Positions 5,986-11,973 of a stretch of DNA of 11,973 nucleotides are shown piece by piece. The stretch is from Planctomycetota bacterium (GTDB taxonomy: Bacteria; Planctomycetota; Brocadiia; SM23-32): positions 1 through 11,973 of the forward strand of contig JAGYMJ010000204.1 in the NCBI GenBank assembly GCA_018400625.1. The letters run 5' to 3'. Within the stretch, counting starts at the first letter, position 1. Every line of letters starts with the position of its first letter. The notes beneath the pieces were generated by a model. That model saw only the letters and a program-made list of their open reading frames with translations, was not told the DNA's origin and searched no databases. The position numbers and the translations under genes are program-made.

Positions 5986-7031
5986 CCGCCTAATTCACCA
6001 TGCTCGGCAAAACTATAATATTCTTCATTGCCGACGACCACATGGTCCAGGACCTTAATGCCAATGAGTTTGCCCGCCTTGACCAGGCGGGCGGTGAGGT
6101 TGTAGTCCTGGGGGCTTGGGGTGGGATCGCCGCTGGGATGGTTATGCACGAATAAAACAGCATGTGCGCTCTCAACGACCGCGCGCTTGAACACCTCCCT
6201 GGGATGTACAAGGCTTTCATTAAGCGATCCAATCGCTACCTGCTCCTCGCATATAACACTGTGCTTTGTATCCATCAGCACACACAGAAACATCTCCTTC
6301 TTCCATGTGGACATCTTATGCCTGTAATGCTCAAAAACCTGCCGGCTTCCTCGTATAGGTATTTTGGAGCCTAAAGGCGCGCTTTGACTGCGCCGGCCCA
6401 AAGCAAAAGCGGCACGCAGACGCGCAGCTTTTGTTTTTCCTATCCCTTTTATGGCTCTGAGCTCTTTATTGCCGGCTTGATCCATACGTTTCAAAGTGCG
6501 AAATGTGGCCAGTAAACGCCGCGACAGGTCAATAGCATTCTCCTTTTTATTTCCCCCGCCAATCAAGATGGCCAGCAGTTCGGAATCAGTTAAATTGTCT
6601 TCCCCTTTTTCAAGAATCCGTTCGCAGGGCCGTTCCTCCACGGGCAAATCTTTCATGGAGATATTGCGATGATTGTGCTTGCAGTACTCCGCAACCGGAC
6701 ACCGGGGACACGCCGGATACTCCAGGCAAAGTCCTTTTTCGGAGCAGGTGGTAAAAACCTGAAGTGTATGATACACCTCCCCGATTGAAACATTGCACGC
6801 CTTAGCCATAGTTTTTGCAGCTAAAAGAACCCTCAAAGTGCTCTTTCTGTTGGAATAATTGTCGGGTACGGCCCCGAACCTTTTGAAAAACCTTACTATC
6901 TGGCTGCTGTCCCAACTCAAAGGCCGGTTTTCCTTTACTTTCACTGGCCCGTAAAGCTCGCTTATAGCTTCATAAACATGACCATAGCGAAGCTCATCGG
7001 CTGCATTTCCCTGGTTGTTCTTCTCCACCAT
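5982..7031 (-). CDS. radC: RadC-family JAB/MPN protein with N-terminal Fe-S-like cysteine domain
   Basis: The C-terminal part (about 124-349) is a full RadC/UPF0758 protein: the opening SMKDLPVEERP, a helix-hairpin-helix (IKGIGKTKAARL, 194-205) and a JAB metal site HNHPSGDPTPSPQD (296-309) with upstream glutamates. The family is named for DNA repair, but its role is unsettled. Typical members have about 220-230 residues; this one has about 123 more at the N-terminus. That extension ends in five cysteines, C96, C102, C108, C111 and C117. The last four (C-x5-C-x2-C-x5-C) closely resemble the endonuclease III/MutY 4Fe-4S motif (C-x6-C-x2-C-x5-C), though no glycosylase active site is evident. It begins 36 bp after the FAD-oxidase gene, so it is probably the last gene of that operon. 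No ribosome binding site is obvious. Its stop overlaps the convergent regulator gene by three bases. Confidence 0.9.
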   Translation of the reverse strand: MVEKNNQGNAADELRYGHVYEAISELYGPVKVKENRPLSWDSSQIVRFFKRFGAVPDNYSNRKSTLRVLLAAKTMAKACNVSIGEVYHTLQVFTTCSEKGLCLEYPACPRCPVAEYCKHNHRNISMKDLPVEERPCERILEKGEDNLTDSELLAILIGGGNKKENAIDLSRRLLATFRTLKRMDQAGNKELRAIKGIGKTKAARLRAAFALGRRSQSAPLGSKIPIRGSRQVFEHYRHKMSTWKKEMFLCVLMDTKHSVICEEQVAIGSLNESLVHPREVFKRAVVESAHAVLFVHNHPSGDPTPSPQDYNLTARLVKAGKLIGIKVLDHVVVGNEEYYSFAEHGELGG

Positions 7032-7067
7032 TGGTTGTATTATCTGAAAAAATTAATTGTTCACAGG

Positions 7068-8702
7068 TTAAAATATCACACCCTGGTTCAGCATGCCTGA
7101 CGGGTCCAATGCTCTCTTTATGGCCAGCATATCCTCCATTTCATTATCCGTGAATTGGCAGAGCAGCAGCTTACGCTTGATGCGCCCAATACCATGTTCC
7201 GCCGAGACACTCCCCCCCATGGACACAATTTTTTTTGCAAACTTTTCGTAGAGTCCGAGGGCACACTCAACATCTTGCGCACTGGCGGGAAGTATGTTGA
7301 CATGTAAATGGTTGTCGCCTATATGCCCAAATATCAGATGTTCCAGTCCGGAGTTCTCAAGTTCCTCCCGGTAAAGCGCCAACACGTCCCTCAGGCAGCG
7401 ATCAGGTACCGCCATATCCGTTCCTATTTTGTGGATTGCGGGGTCCTTTTGTTTGCGTGTGGATATGATCGTATTGACCGCTTCCGGCACGGCATGTCGG
7501 AATTGTTTCATCGCCCGCATTTGAGTCCGGGACAAGCCCGCCCATGTATTTTCTAAACTCCCCCCTGATTCATGAATCAGTTGACGGATTTTTTTGCAGC
7601 AAGCTTTGAATTCCGCATCCCCATCAAAAGCAATTTCGATATATAAGGCCGCTTCAGCATCTTGCGGCAATTGCGGCACCCCGCTCGATGCCCCGCTTTT
7701 TTCACGCTCCTTTTGCAAGAGTCGCAGGGCGTTAGGGCCGAGATATTCAACAGCCAGCAAATCCATATCCTCAAAGAGTCTCAATTTTTGCACCAATTCG
7801 ACAGCGCCTGCCTCCTGCGGCAGGAAAACATTGGCAAAAAGCCGCTCGGCCGGCTCAAAAGTTAAACGCAATACGGCCTCTGCAATGATGCCGAGGGTAC
7901 CCTCACTGCCGACAAAGAGGTCAACGGCATCCATATCCTGCTGATGGATATAATATCCGGCCGTGTTTTTTGTTTCCGGCAACTGCATATCCGGTATGTC
8001 GATTATTTTCCGGTCGCCGTCAGGATATTGGAATACAAACCGACCATCTTCCGCAATACACTCCCCACGCCGGATCTCGACGACATCTCCGGAAGCTGTA
8101 ACAATTTTAAGCGCTTCCACCCAATCCCGTGTCGCCCCATAATAATACGAACGTGCACCACTGGCGTTAGTTGCTATTGTCCCACCTATTTGGGCCGAGA
8201 CTTCAGTAGGATCAACGGGATAGAATAATCGCAGCACCTCGTTTTCAATCATTTTTAAGCCCTGTTCCTTATGAGCATCATCGGCCCATGGCATTTCATG
8301 CGCCCTGGTATTGCGAAGGGCTTCCTGCAAATCGGAAAGCACTAATCCCGCTCCCACTCTTATATTGAAGTCTTTTCGGCCGAGGCCGCTGAAGCTTAAA
8401 CCGAAGACCTGGTTCATGTTTTCGAGAGATATCACGGCCTGAGACTCCACAGGTACCGCCCCGCCGACTATACCGGTTCTCGCACCGGCAAGGGAGACTC
8501 TTTTGCCGTCCTTTGCACATAACTTTACCGCACTGCAAAGCTGCTCTGTATTCTCCGGGAAAAAAATGACTTCAACCGGATCCGCCGTGGTGCGGCTTTC
8601 ATCGGCTAAATAAGCCCCTAATTCCCGGGCTATCCGGTTAGCACCCCGAACAGCCGGACATTCCTTTATTGCTTTTAATCTTTTAGCTCTGATGATATTC
8701 AT
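7068..8702 (-). CDS. FAD-linked oxidase, D-lactate/glycolate dehydrogenase type (GlcD family)
   Basis: A 544-residue flavoprotein of the vanillyl-alcohol-oxidase fold, expected to oxidise a 2-hydroxy acid. The PCMH-type FAD domain holds the loop VSLAGARTGIVGGAVP (69-84), TEVSAQIGGTIATNASGA (166-183) and VGSEGTLGII (264-273). The C-terminal substrate domain has GHIGDNHLHVNI (459-470), SAEHGIGRIKR (500-510) and the terminal ALDPSGMLNQG. H465, H467 and E502/H503 are likely metal or substrate ligands. It is about 80 residues longer than GlcD; part of the excess is an insert before FYPVDPTE (about 133-158). It overlaps the etfA stop by ATGA and is probably translationally coupled, with AGGA in the end of etfA as ribosome binding site. 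The pairing resembles bifurcating lactate dehydrogenase (LctBCD of Acetobacterium), except that no EtfB gene is present. The exact substrate cannot be read from the sequence. Confidence 0.88.
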   Translation of the reverse strand: MNIIRAKRLKAIKECPAVRGANRIARELGAYLADESRTTADPVEVIFFPENTEQLCSAVKLCAKDGKRVSLAGARTGIVGGAVPVESQAVISLENMNQVFGLSFSGLGRKDFNIRVGAGLVLSDLQEALRNTRAHEMPWADDAHKEQGLKMIENEVLRLFYPVDPTEVSAQIGGTIATNASGARSYYYGATRDWVEALKIVTASGDVVEIRRGECIAEDGRFVFQYPDGDRKIIDIPDMQLPETKNTAGYYIHQQDMDAVDLFVGSEGTLGIIAEAVLRLTFEPAERLFANVFLPQEAGAVELVQKLRLFEDMDLLAVEYLGPNALRLLQKEREKSGASSGVPQLPQDAEAALYIEIAFDGDAEFKACCKKIRQLIHESGGSLENTWAGLSRTQMRAMKQFRHAVPEAVNTIISTRKQKDPAIHKIGTDMAVPDRCLRDVLALYREELENSGLEHLIFGHIGDNHLHVNILPASAQDVECALGLYEKFAKKIVSMGGSVSAEHGIGRIKRKLLLCQFTDNEMEDMLAIKRALDPSGMLNQGVIF

Positions 8703-9910
8703 TGATCGATTTCCTGGGTTAACCGGGGAACTATCTTATGCATATCGCCGACAAATCCGAAGTCAGCAACTTCAAATATCGGGGCCCGTGGGTCTTTATT
8801 GATTGCAACTATAGTCTGCGCACTCCGCATCCCGACCAGATGCTGTATAGCGCCCGATATCCCGCACGCTATATAAAGCTTGGGTTGAACAACTCTGCCG
8901 GTCTGGCCCACCTGGGCGGTATAAGGCGCCCATCCGGAATCGACTGCCGCACGGCTGGCGCCCACCATACCTCCAACCGCTTCCGCCAGCCGTTTAAGCT
9001 TTGCGAAGCCGGCCTCCCCCCCGGTTCCGCGTCCGCCGGCCACTATAATATCGGCTTCGGATATATTCGCCGATTCCGCATCGGCAACGAGTTTATTTAA
9101 AAATTCCACGGGAGATTTAAGGGCAATAGCCGAAGGCTGCCATTCCACCATGTCAACATCCTCTTTCTTCTTTTCAAAAGACGGTCGGGGGGCCGGCATG
9201 ACGTTCGGTCTGACGGTTGCCATTTGAGGGCGATAGCCGGGGCATTCGATGGTGGCCATTATATTACCGCCAAACGCCGGACGGGTCTGCAATAATATGC
9301 GCCTTTCTATATCTATACTCAGACCGGTGCAGTCAGCGGTAAGCCCTGTATGCAGCAAAGCGGCCGTCCTCGGGAAAAAATCACGCCCGTCGGCCGTTGC
9401 TCCACAGAGCAGGATCTCAGGTCGAAAATCTCTGACAAGTTCAGAAAGGACATGAGAATAAATGCCACTCCTGAATTCAGCCAGTTCTTGATTTTCAACA
9501 CAATAAATTTTATCGACTTCATAGCGGCTCAGTTCCTTGACCACATCGTCCAGTTGTATTCCCATAACAACCGCTGAAAGCTCCACCTGCAGGCTCTCGG
9601 CCAGCTCTCTCCCCTTGCCAATAAGCTCAAAAGACACTTTTTCGATATTATTTTTCCCGTCGATCCTATCAATCTCAACAACGACCCATACACCCCGCCA
9701 AAGTTCGGTATCCACGTCAACATCTTCAGATACCTCACTTTCTATTGACAGAGCATCTTCAGGACATTTTTTCACACAGGCACCGCACAGCACGCATTCG
9801 TCGCCAATATGCACCTCCCCCGCGCTGATTCTCAATGCATCGAACGGGCACGAGTGGACACAGATTTCACACAGTGTGCATTTTTCATCAGATACAATTA
9901 AATTGCTCAT
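8699..9910 (-). CDS. etfA: electron transfer flavoprotein alpha subunit with N-terminal 2[4Fe-4S] ferredoxin domain
   Basis: A 403-residue EtfA. The N-terminus carries two ferredoxin clusters, C11-x2-C14-x2-C17-x3-C21 and C39-x2-C42-x2-C45-x3-C49. An EtfA nucleotide-fold domain (about 70-260) follows. The C-terminal FAD domain has GASRAAVDSGWAP (317-329), QVGQTG (333-338), GISGAIQHLVGM (350-361) and AINKDPRAPIFEVADFG (369-385). Ferredoxin-domain EtfAs occur in LctC and CarE, parts of electron-bifurcating complexes. It probably passes electrons between the adjacent FAD dehydrogenase and ferredoxin or NAD. The usual partner EtfB is not next to it: the upstream neighbour is a divergent unrelated gene. 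The frame stays open to a TTG at 10006, but that extension crosses the conserved leader element, so the ATG at 9910-9908 (MSNLIVSDEKCTLC) is chosen. No Shine-Dalgarno is seen before it, only a U-rich tract. Confidence 0.92.
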   Translation of the reverse strand: MSNLIVSDEKCTLCEICVHSCPFDALRISAGEVHIGDECVLCGACVKKCPEDALSIESEVSEDVDVDTELWRGVWVVVEIDRIDGKNNIEKVSFELIGKGRELAESLQVELSAVVMGIQLDDVVKELSRYEVDKIYCVENQELAEFRSGIYSHVLSELVRDFRPEILLCGATADGRDFFPRTAALLHTGLTADCTGLSIDIERRILLQTRPAFGGNIMATIECPGYRPQMATVRPNVMPAPRPSFEKKKEDVDMVEWQPSAIALKSPVEFLNKLVADAESANISEADIIVAGGRGTGGEAGFAKLKRLAEAVGGMVGASRAAVDSGWAPYTAQVGQTGRVVQPKLYIACGISGAIQHLVGMRSAQTIVAINKDPRAPIFEVADFGFVGDMHKIVPRLTQEIDQ

Positions 9911-9932
9911 TGTCAGAAAAAAACCAAAAAAA

Positions 9933-10015
9933 CGTAAATATTCGGTGAAGTGCGTAGTTTTCCCCCCGTCATCACAGGGCACTGTGGGGGGAACAACTTG
10001 TTTCAAGAGGACTTA
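9933..10015 (-). ncRNA. candidate structured leader RNA of etfA (copy B)
   Basis: Second copy of the 83-nt element found before pyrB (1591-1673), equal in length and in the same orientation relative to the downstream gene. The invariant 30-nt block lies at 9933-9962, with shorter identical blocks at 9989-9997 and 10007-10015. The central hairpin here pairs six C with six G (9986-9991 with 9962-9967) and can be extended through GUU/UU against AAAAC around a bulged G. Its loop contains a small ACAG/CTGT stem. The side hairpin reads CTTG-AAA-CAAG (9997-10007). Both stems differ in sequence from copy A but keep pairing. The element ends 22 nt before the etfA ATG and is followed by two runs of seven U. 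Function and ligand are unknown. Confidence 0.65.
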
Positions 10016-10016
10016 T

Positions 10017-10043
10017 AAAAAAGACGCAGGCCGCACCAGCATC
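10017..10043 (-). terminator. terminator-like hairpin with U tract at the 5' end of the etfA leader
   Basis: On the minus strand GATGC (10043-10039) can pair with GCGTC (10027-10023), with one internal GG/CC pairing step, and six T follow directly (10022-10017). That is the shape of a short intrinsic terminator. It lies almost at the predicted etfA transcription start (about 10041), so it may be an early attenuator or a 5'-protecting hairpin. It could also end antisense transcripts coming from the right. The stem is short and includes a G-U pair. Copy A before pyrB has no equivalent. Confidence 0.3.
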
Positions 10044-10047
10044 CAGA

Positions 10048-10077
10048 ATTATATGAACTTTATTTTTACTTTGACAA
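10048..10077 (-). promoter_or_regulatory. sigma-70 promoter of the etfA operon
   Basis: Reading leftward, TTGTCA (10077-10072, five of six) and a perfect TATAAT (10053-10048) are spaced by 18 bp. The transcript should start near 10041, giving a leader of about 130 nt, nearly the same as the pyrB leader. Its -35 box occupies the same bases as the -35 box of the divergent promoter at 10071-10099. Confidence 0.7.
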
Positions 10078-10099
10078 ATTATAACATTCAGCTTATTAT
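10071..10099 (+). promoter_or_regulatory. sigma-70 promoter for the rightward genes
   Basis: TTGACA (10071-10076, perfect) is followed after 17 bp by TATTAT (10094-10099, five of six). Transcription would start near 10106, about 50 nt before the ATG at 10157. The -35 box overlaps that of the leftward etfA promoter, so the two polymerases cannot bind together. Confidence 0.65.
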
Positions 10100-10104
10100 A
10101 AGTA

Positions 10105-10134
10105 AAGACAAATTGGTTTATAAGCCGATATAAT
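10105..10134 (+). promoter_or_regulatory. possible second rightward promoter
   Basis: A perfect TATAAT (10129-10134) has AAGACA (10105-10110, four of six) 18 bp upstream. It would start transcription near 10141, just before the ribosome binding site, giving a very short leader. The region is AT-rich, so a chance match is possible. Confidence 0.35.
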
Positions 10135-10156
10135 TTTAGATAGAAGAGGAGAAATC

Positions 10157-10582
10157 ATGAGTCAAAAGCCACTTGTAGGAGTTTGGTTGGACCATCGTCA
10201 GGCTCTACTCTTTTGGGCGGATTCAGATGCTGAAATAGATGTTGAAAAACTCGAATCGGATTATCAGGAGGAAGGCGAACCGACCGACAGCATGGGGAAT
10301 TCCACTGCGCCGGGCGGTGCGGTGCTGCACGCCTCCGTTGAACACAGACGTAAAGAACAACTAAAAAGATATTATAAAGATTTGGATAAATTAGTGAAAA
10401 AAGCTCAACAGATATACCTTTTCGGCCCCGGACAGGCTAAAAAAGAGCTTGCCGCCATACTCCAGAAAGATAAATCGCTTGGAGCTAAGATCAGGGGCAT
10501 CGAAAACGCCGATAAAAAAATGACTGAACCCCAAATGGCCGCAAAAGTCAGAGAAGAATTCGGTTTGCCTAAAACTCAATAA
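10157..10582 (+). CDS. small conserved protein resembling eRF1/Pelota domain 3 (bacterial release-factor-like)
   Basis: A 141-residue acidic and lysine-rich cytosolic protein with no signal peptide or membrane segment. The N-terminal strand VGVWLDHRQALLFWAD (7-22), a central basic helix (RRKEQLKRYYKDLDKLVKK, 64-82), the strand-loop IYLFGPGQAKKELAAIL (86-102) and the end ENADKKMTEPQMAAKVREEF (116-135) recall a widespread uncharacterised bacterial family related to domain 3 of archaeo-eukaryotic release factors. The FGPGxAK loop is the best marker. Such proteins have been suggested to act on ribosomes or in stress, but no function is proven and no GGQ-type hydrolysis motif is present. It has a strong ribosome binding site (AGAGGAG, 10144-10150) and its own promoter. 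The M50 protease gene follows 12 bp later. Confidence 0.75.
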   Translation: MSQKPLVGVWLDHRQALLFWADSDAEIDVEKLESDYQEEGEPTDSMGNSTAPGGAVLHASVEHRRKEQLKRYYKDLDKLVKKAQQIYLFGPGQAKKELAAILQKDKSLGAKIRGIENADKKMTEPQMAAKVREEFGLPKTQ

Positions 10583-10594
10583 ACGGTTGATAAA

Positions 10595-11749
10595 ATGTCT
10601 CTATTCGGAAAAAGCTGGACTCTTTTCAAAATTTTAGGTTTCCCCGTAAAAGTAAACCCCACATGGTTTTTACTTTTTTTTCTTATTGTGTTTTCCCTTT
10701 CGAGCCCCGGTGGTTTGTTTTCCGCCTGGCTCGAACAAGATGACGTTTCGGCTTCCACACTGTGGTTATTAGGTGTTATAGGTGCTTTGGGCCTGTTTTC
10801 CAGCTTACTTATCCATGAACTCGCCCATTCAATAGTTGCCCGCCGCACCGGCATGCCTGTGGGGGGGATCACTCTGTTTATTTTCGGCGGAGTGAGTGAA
10901 ATGGAGGCGGAGCCGCCCACAGCTTCGGCTGAATTTTTCATGGCGGTCGTCGGCCCCTTATCCAGTCTGGCGCTTTCCGCCTTCTTTCTGAGCACCTGGG
11001 CTTTATTAAGATTCGTATTGGAGAGCCCCCCCACGGTGTATTACCTGTTTTTTTACCTCGCTATAGTCAATTTCCTCCTGGCAGCATTCAATAGTTTACC
11101 GGCTTTCCCCCTCGACGGCGGCCGCATATTGCGCAGTTTTCTCTGGGGAATAAGTGAAAACCTTTATTCCGCCACCCGCATTGCGTCCTTCGTGGGTTCG
11201 GCTTTCGGCATGCTGATGATGATTATCGGCGTATTCAGCCTGTTCTATGGCGGTGGAATCGGCGGAATATGGCTGATTTTCCTCGGATTTTTTCTGCGTC
11301 AGGCCGCCATATCAAGCGCCCAGAATGTTAAGATGCAGCAGACTCTGGGCGGCGAAACGGTGGGAAGGTTCATGACGGCTCCGCCGGTATGTGTCAGCCA
11401 GGATATTTCCATCGACCAGTTCGTACATGACTTCGTTCTCCCTTACCACTTCTCCATCTTCCCCGTCATCAACGACGAGGGGAAATTGGCCGGCATCATA
11501 CATTCGCTGCGACCGGGCGAAATAAACCGTGACCGTTGGCCGCATACACTCGTCAAAGACATCATGGAATCCGGGCTTTCAGGCAATAAGATATCGCCTG
11601 ATACGTCGGCCACAGAGGCTTTATCTCAACTCAGCAAAGAACAGGGGCAGCGACTGGTCGTCGTGGAAAACGGGTACCCGGTCGGCATTATCAGCTTGCG
11701 GGATTTGATGGATTTCATACAGTTAAAATCTAACCTCAAAACCTCTTGA
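10595..11749 (+). CDS. site-2-type M50 membrane zinc metalloprotease with CBS domains
   Basis: A 384-residue polytopic membrane protein. Hydrophobic segments lie near 23-37, 56-75, 112-140, 148-166, 197-215 and 222-237. The zinc site HELAH (74-78) is in a membrane segment, and the third ligand is in the LDGG motif of SLPAFPLDGGRILRS (167-181). These are the signatures of intramembrane S2P proteases of the SpoIVFB-like, PDZ-lacking group. After the membrane part, two CBS-type regulatory repeats occupy about 253-308 (VGRFMTAPPVCVSQD) and 320-377 (VKDIMES; LVVVENGYPVGIISLRDLMDF), which usually bind adenine nucleotides. It probably cleaves a membrane-bound regulator in response to energy state; the substrate is unknown. 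No strong ribosome binding site precedes the ATG, so translation may be coupled to the gene 12 bp upstream. Confidence 0.92.
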   Translation: MSLFGKSWTLFKILGFPVKVNPTWFLLFFLIVFSLSSPGGLFSAWLEQDDVSASTLWLLGVIGALGLFSSLLIHELAHSIVARRTGMPVGGITLFIFGGVSEMEAEPPTASAEFFMAVVGPLSSLALSAFFLSTWALLRFVLESPPTVYYLFFYLAIVNFLLAAFNSLPAFPLDGGRILRSFLWGISENLYSATRIASFVGSAFGMLMMIIGVFSLFYGGGIGGIWLIFLGFFLRQAAISSAQNVKMQQTLGGETVGRFMTAPPVCVSQDISIDQFVHDFVLPYHFSIFPVINDEGKLAGIIHSLRPGEINRDRWPHTLVKDIMESGLSGNKISPDTSATEALSQLSKEQGQRLVVVENGYPVGIISLRDLMDFIQLKSNLKTS

Positions 11750-11793
11750 GAAACCTTATGTGCAAAGGATAAAAACATTAAATACAGCCAAAA

Positions 11794-11973
11794 ATGCCTG
11801 AGCTGAATAAACACATCTACGACAAACTTAAATCCATCTCTGCACCTTGCATTATCGTTGTAAGACCGGGCGCATTGGGCGATACCCTGCTGACACTGCC
11901 GACCATCAGCATATTAAAAAAAAACCACCCCGATGCCTCTGTATTTTTCTGCGGCAGCCATTGGGCCAAAAAA
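11794..11973 (+). CDS. glycosyltransferase family 9 (heptosyltransferase-like), 5' part only
   Basis: Sixty codons are present before the window ends. After a short leader the first Rossmann strand and loop IIVVRPGALGDTLLTLPTI (20-38) is the hallmark of ADP-heptose:LPS heptosyltransferases (RfaF/WaaC-like). The next strand, DASVFFCGS, follows as in the family. Such enzymes transfer heptose or a related sugar onto the lipid A core or another surface glycan at the cytoplasmic face. An in-frame TAA at 11779-11781 excludes longer starts. No good ribosome binding site is seen (AAAGGAT at 11764-11770 is too far). A run of nine A at codons 43-45 is a possible slippage site. The gene starts 44 bp after the M50 gene, in the same direction. 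Confidence 0.85.
   Translation, partial: MPELNKHIYDKLKSISAPCIIVVRPGALGDTLLTLPTISILKKNHPDASVFFCGSHWAKK

Noticed and set aside
9962..9991. Hammerhead or other self-cleaving ribozyme core in the etfA leader (CTGTGATGAC near GGAAAAC)
   Set aside because: The would-be core bases lie in the variable hairpin loop and are absent from the pyrB copy, so they are not the conserved part.
9911..10006. N-terminal extension of EtfA from TTG at 10006
   Set aside because: The extra 32 residues are low in complexity (FFGFFLT from U-rich leader) and cross the RNA-like element; MSNLIVSDEKC is a normal ferredoxin-domain start.
1..11973. CRISPR array, insertion sequence, prophage or integrase genes
   Set aside because: No spaced direct-repeat array, transposase, recombinase or phage protein was found on either strand; the only notable repeat is the pair of leader elements.

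Overview
The window looks like a chromosomal segment of a Gram-negative, probably anaerobic bacterium of moderate GC content. A family 9 (heptosyltransferase-type) glycosyltransferase points to an LPS outer membrane, a sigma-54 activator to RpoN-dependent control, and an EtfA with a ferredoxin domain next to a lactate/glycolate-type FAD dehydrogenase to flavin-based anaerobic electron transfer. The taxon cannot be fixed from sequence alone. A deep-branching lineage (PVC/Omnitrophota-like or similar) is my guess and only a guess.

Layout. (1) Positions 1-1561, minus strand: the pyrimidine operon pyrB-pyrI (aspartate carbamoyltransferase catalytic and zinc-binding regulatory chains), then possibly a further gene starting at 121 and running off the left edge. 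(2) Positions 1562-1990: a divergent control region. Leftward it holds a consensus sigma-70 promoter and a structured-looking pyrB leader. Rightward it holds one or two rpsO promoters. (3) Positions 1991-5985, plus strand: rpsO, pnp and a sigma-54 activator with a degenerate receiver domain. (4) Positions 5982-10015, minus strand: an apparent operon of ferredoxin-EtfA, FAD-linked oxidase (4-base ATGA overlap) and a RadC-family protein with an extra N-terminal cysteine-rich domain. (5) Positions 10016-10156: overlapping divergent promoters that share one -35 box. (6) Positions 10157-11973, plus strand: a small release-factor-domain-like protein, an M50/CBS membrane protease and the start of a family 9 glycosyltransferase.

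The most interesting signal is non-coding. An 83-nt element occurs twice, at 1591-1673 before pyrB and at 9933-10015 before etfA, in the same orientation relative to its gene. Each copy lies between a sigma-70 promoter and the start codon, and both predicted 5' leaders are about 130 nt. Primary sequence is nearly invariant in blocks (29/30 in one block). The two intervening segments differ in sequence, but each still folds into a hairpin. The conserved block is read in different frames in the two genes, so the constraint is on the nucleic acid rather than on protein. I do not recognise it as a known riboswitch or leader family. It is a candidate undescribed cis-regulatory RNA linking pyrimidine synthesis to an EtfA/FAD-dehydrogenase operon.

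Other points: EtfA has no EtfB partner gene beside it; the RadC protein carries an endonuclease-III-like Fe-S cysteine pattern; and the sigma-54 activator has lost the acidic pair and the lysine expected of a phosphorylatable receiver.
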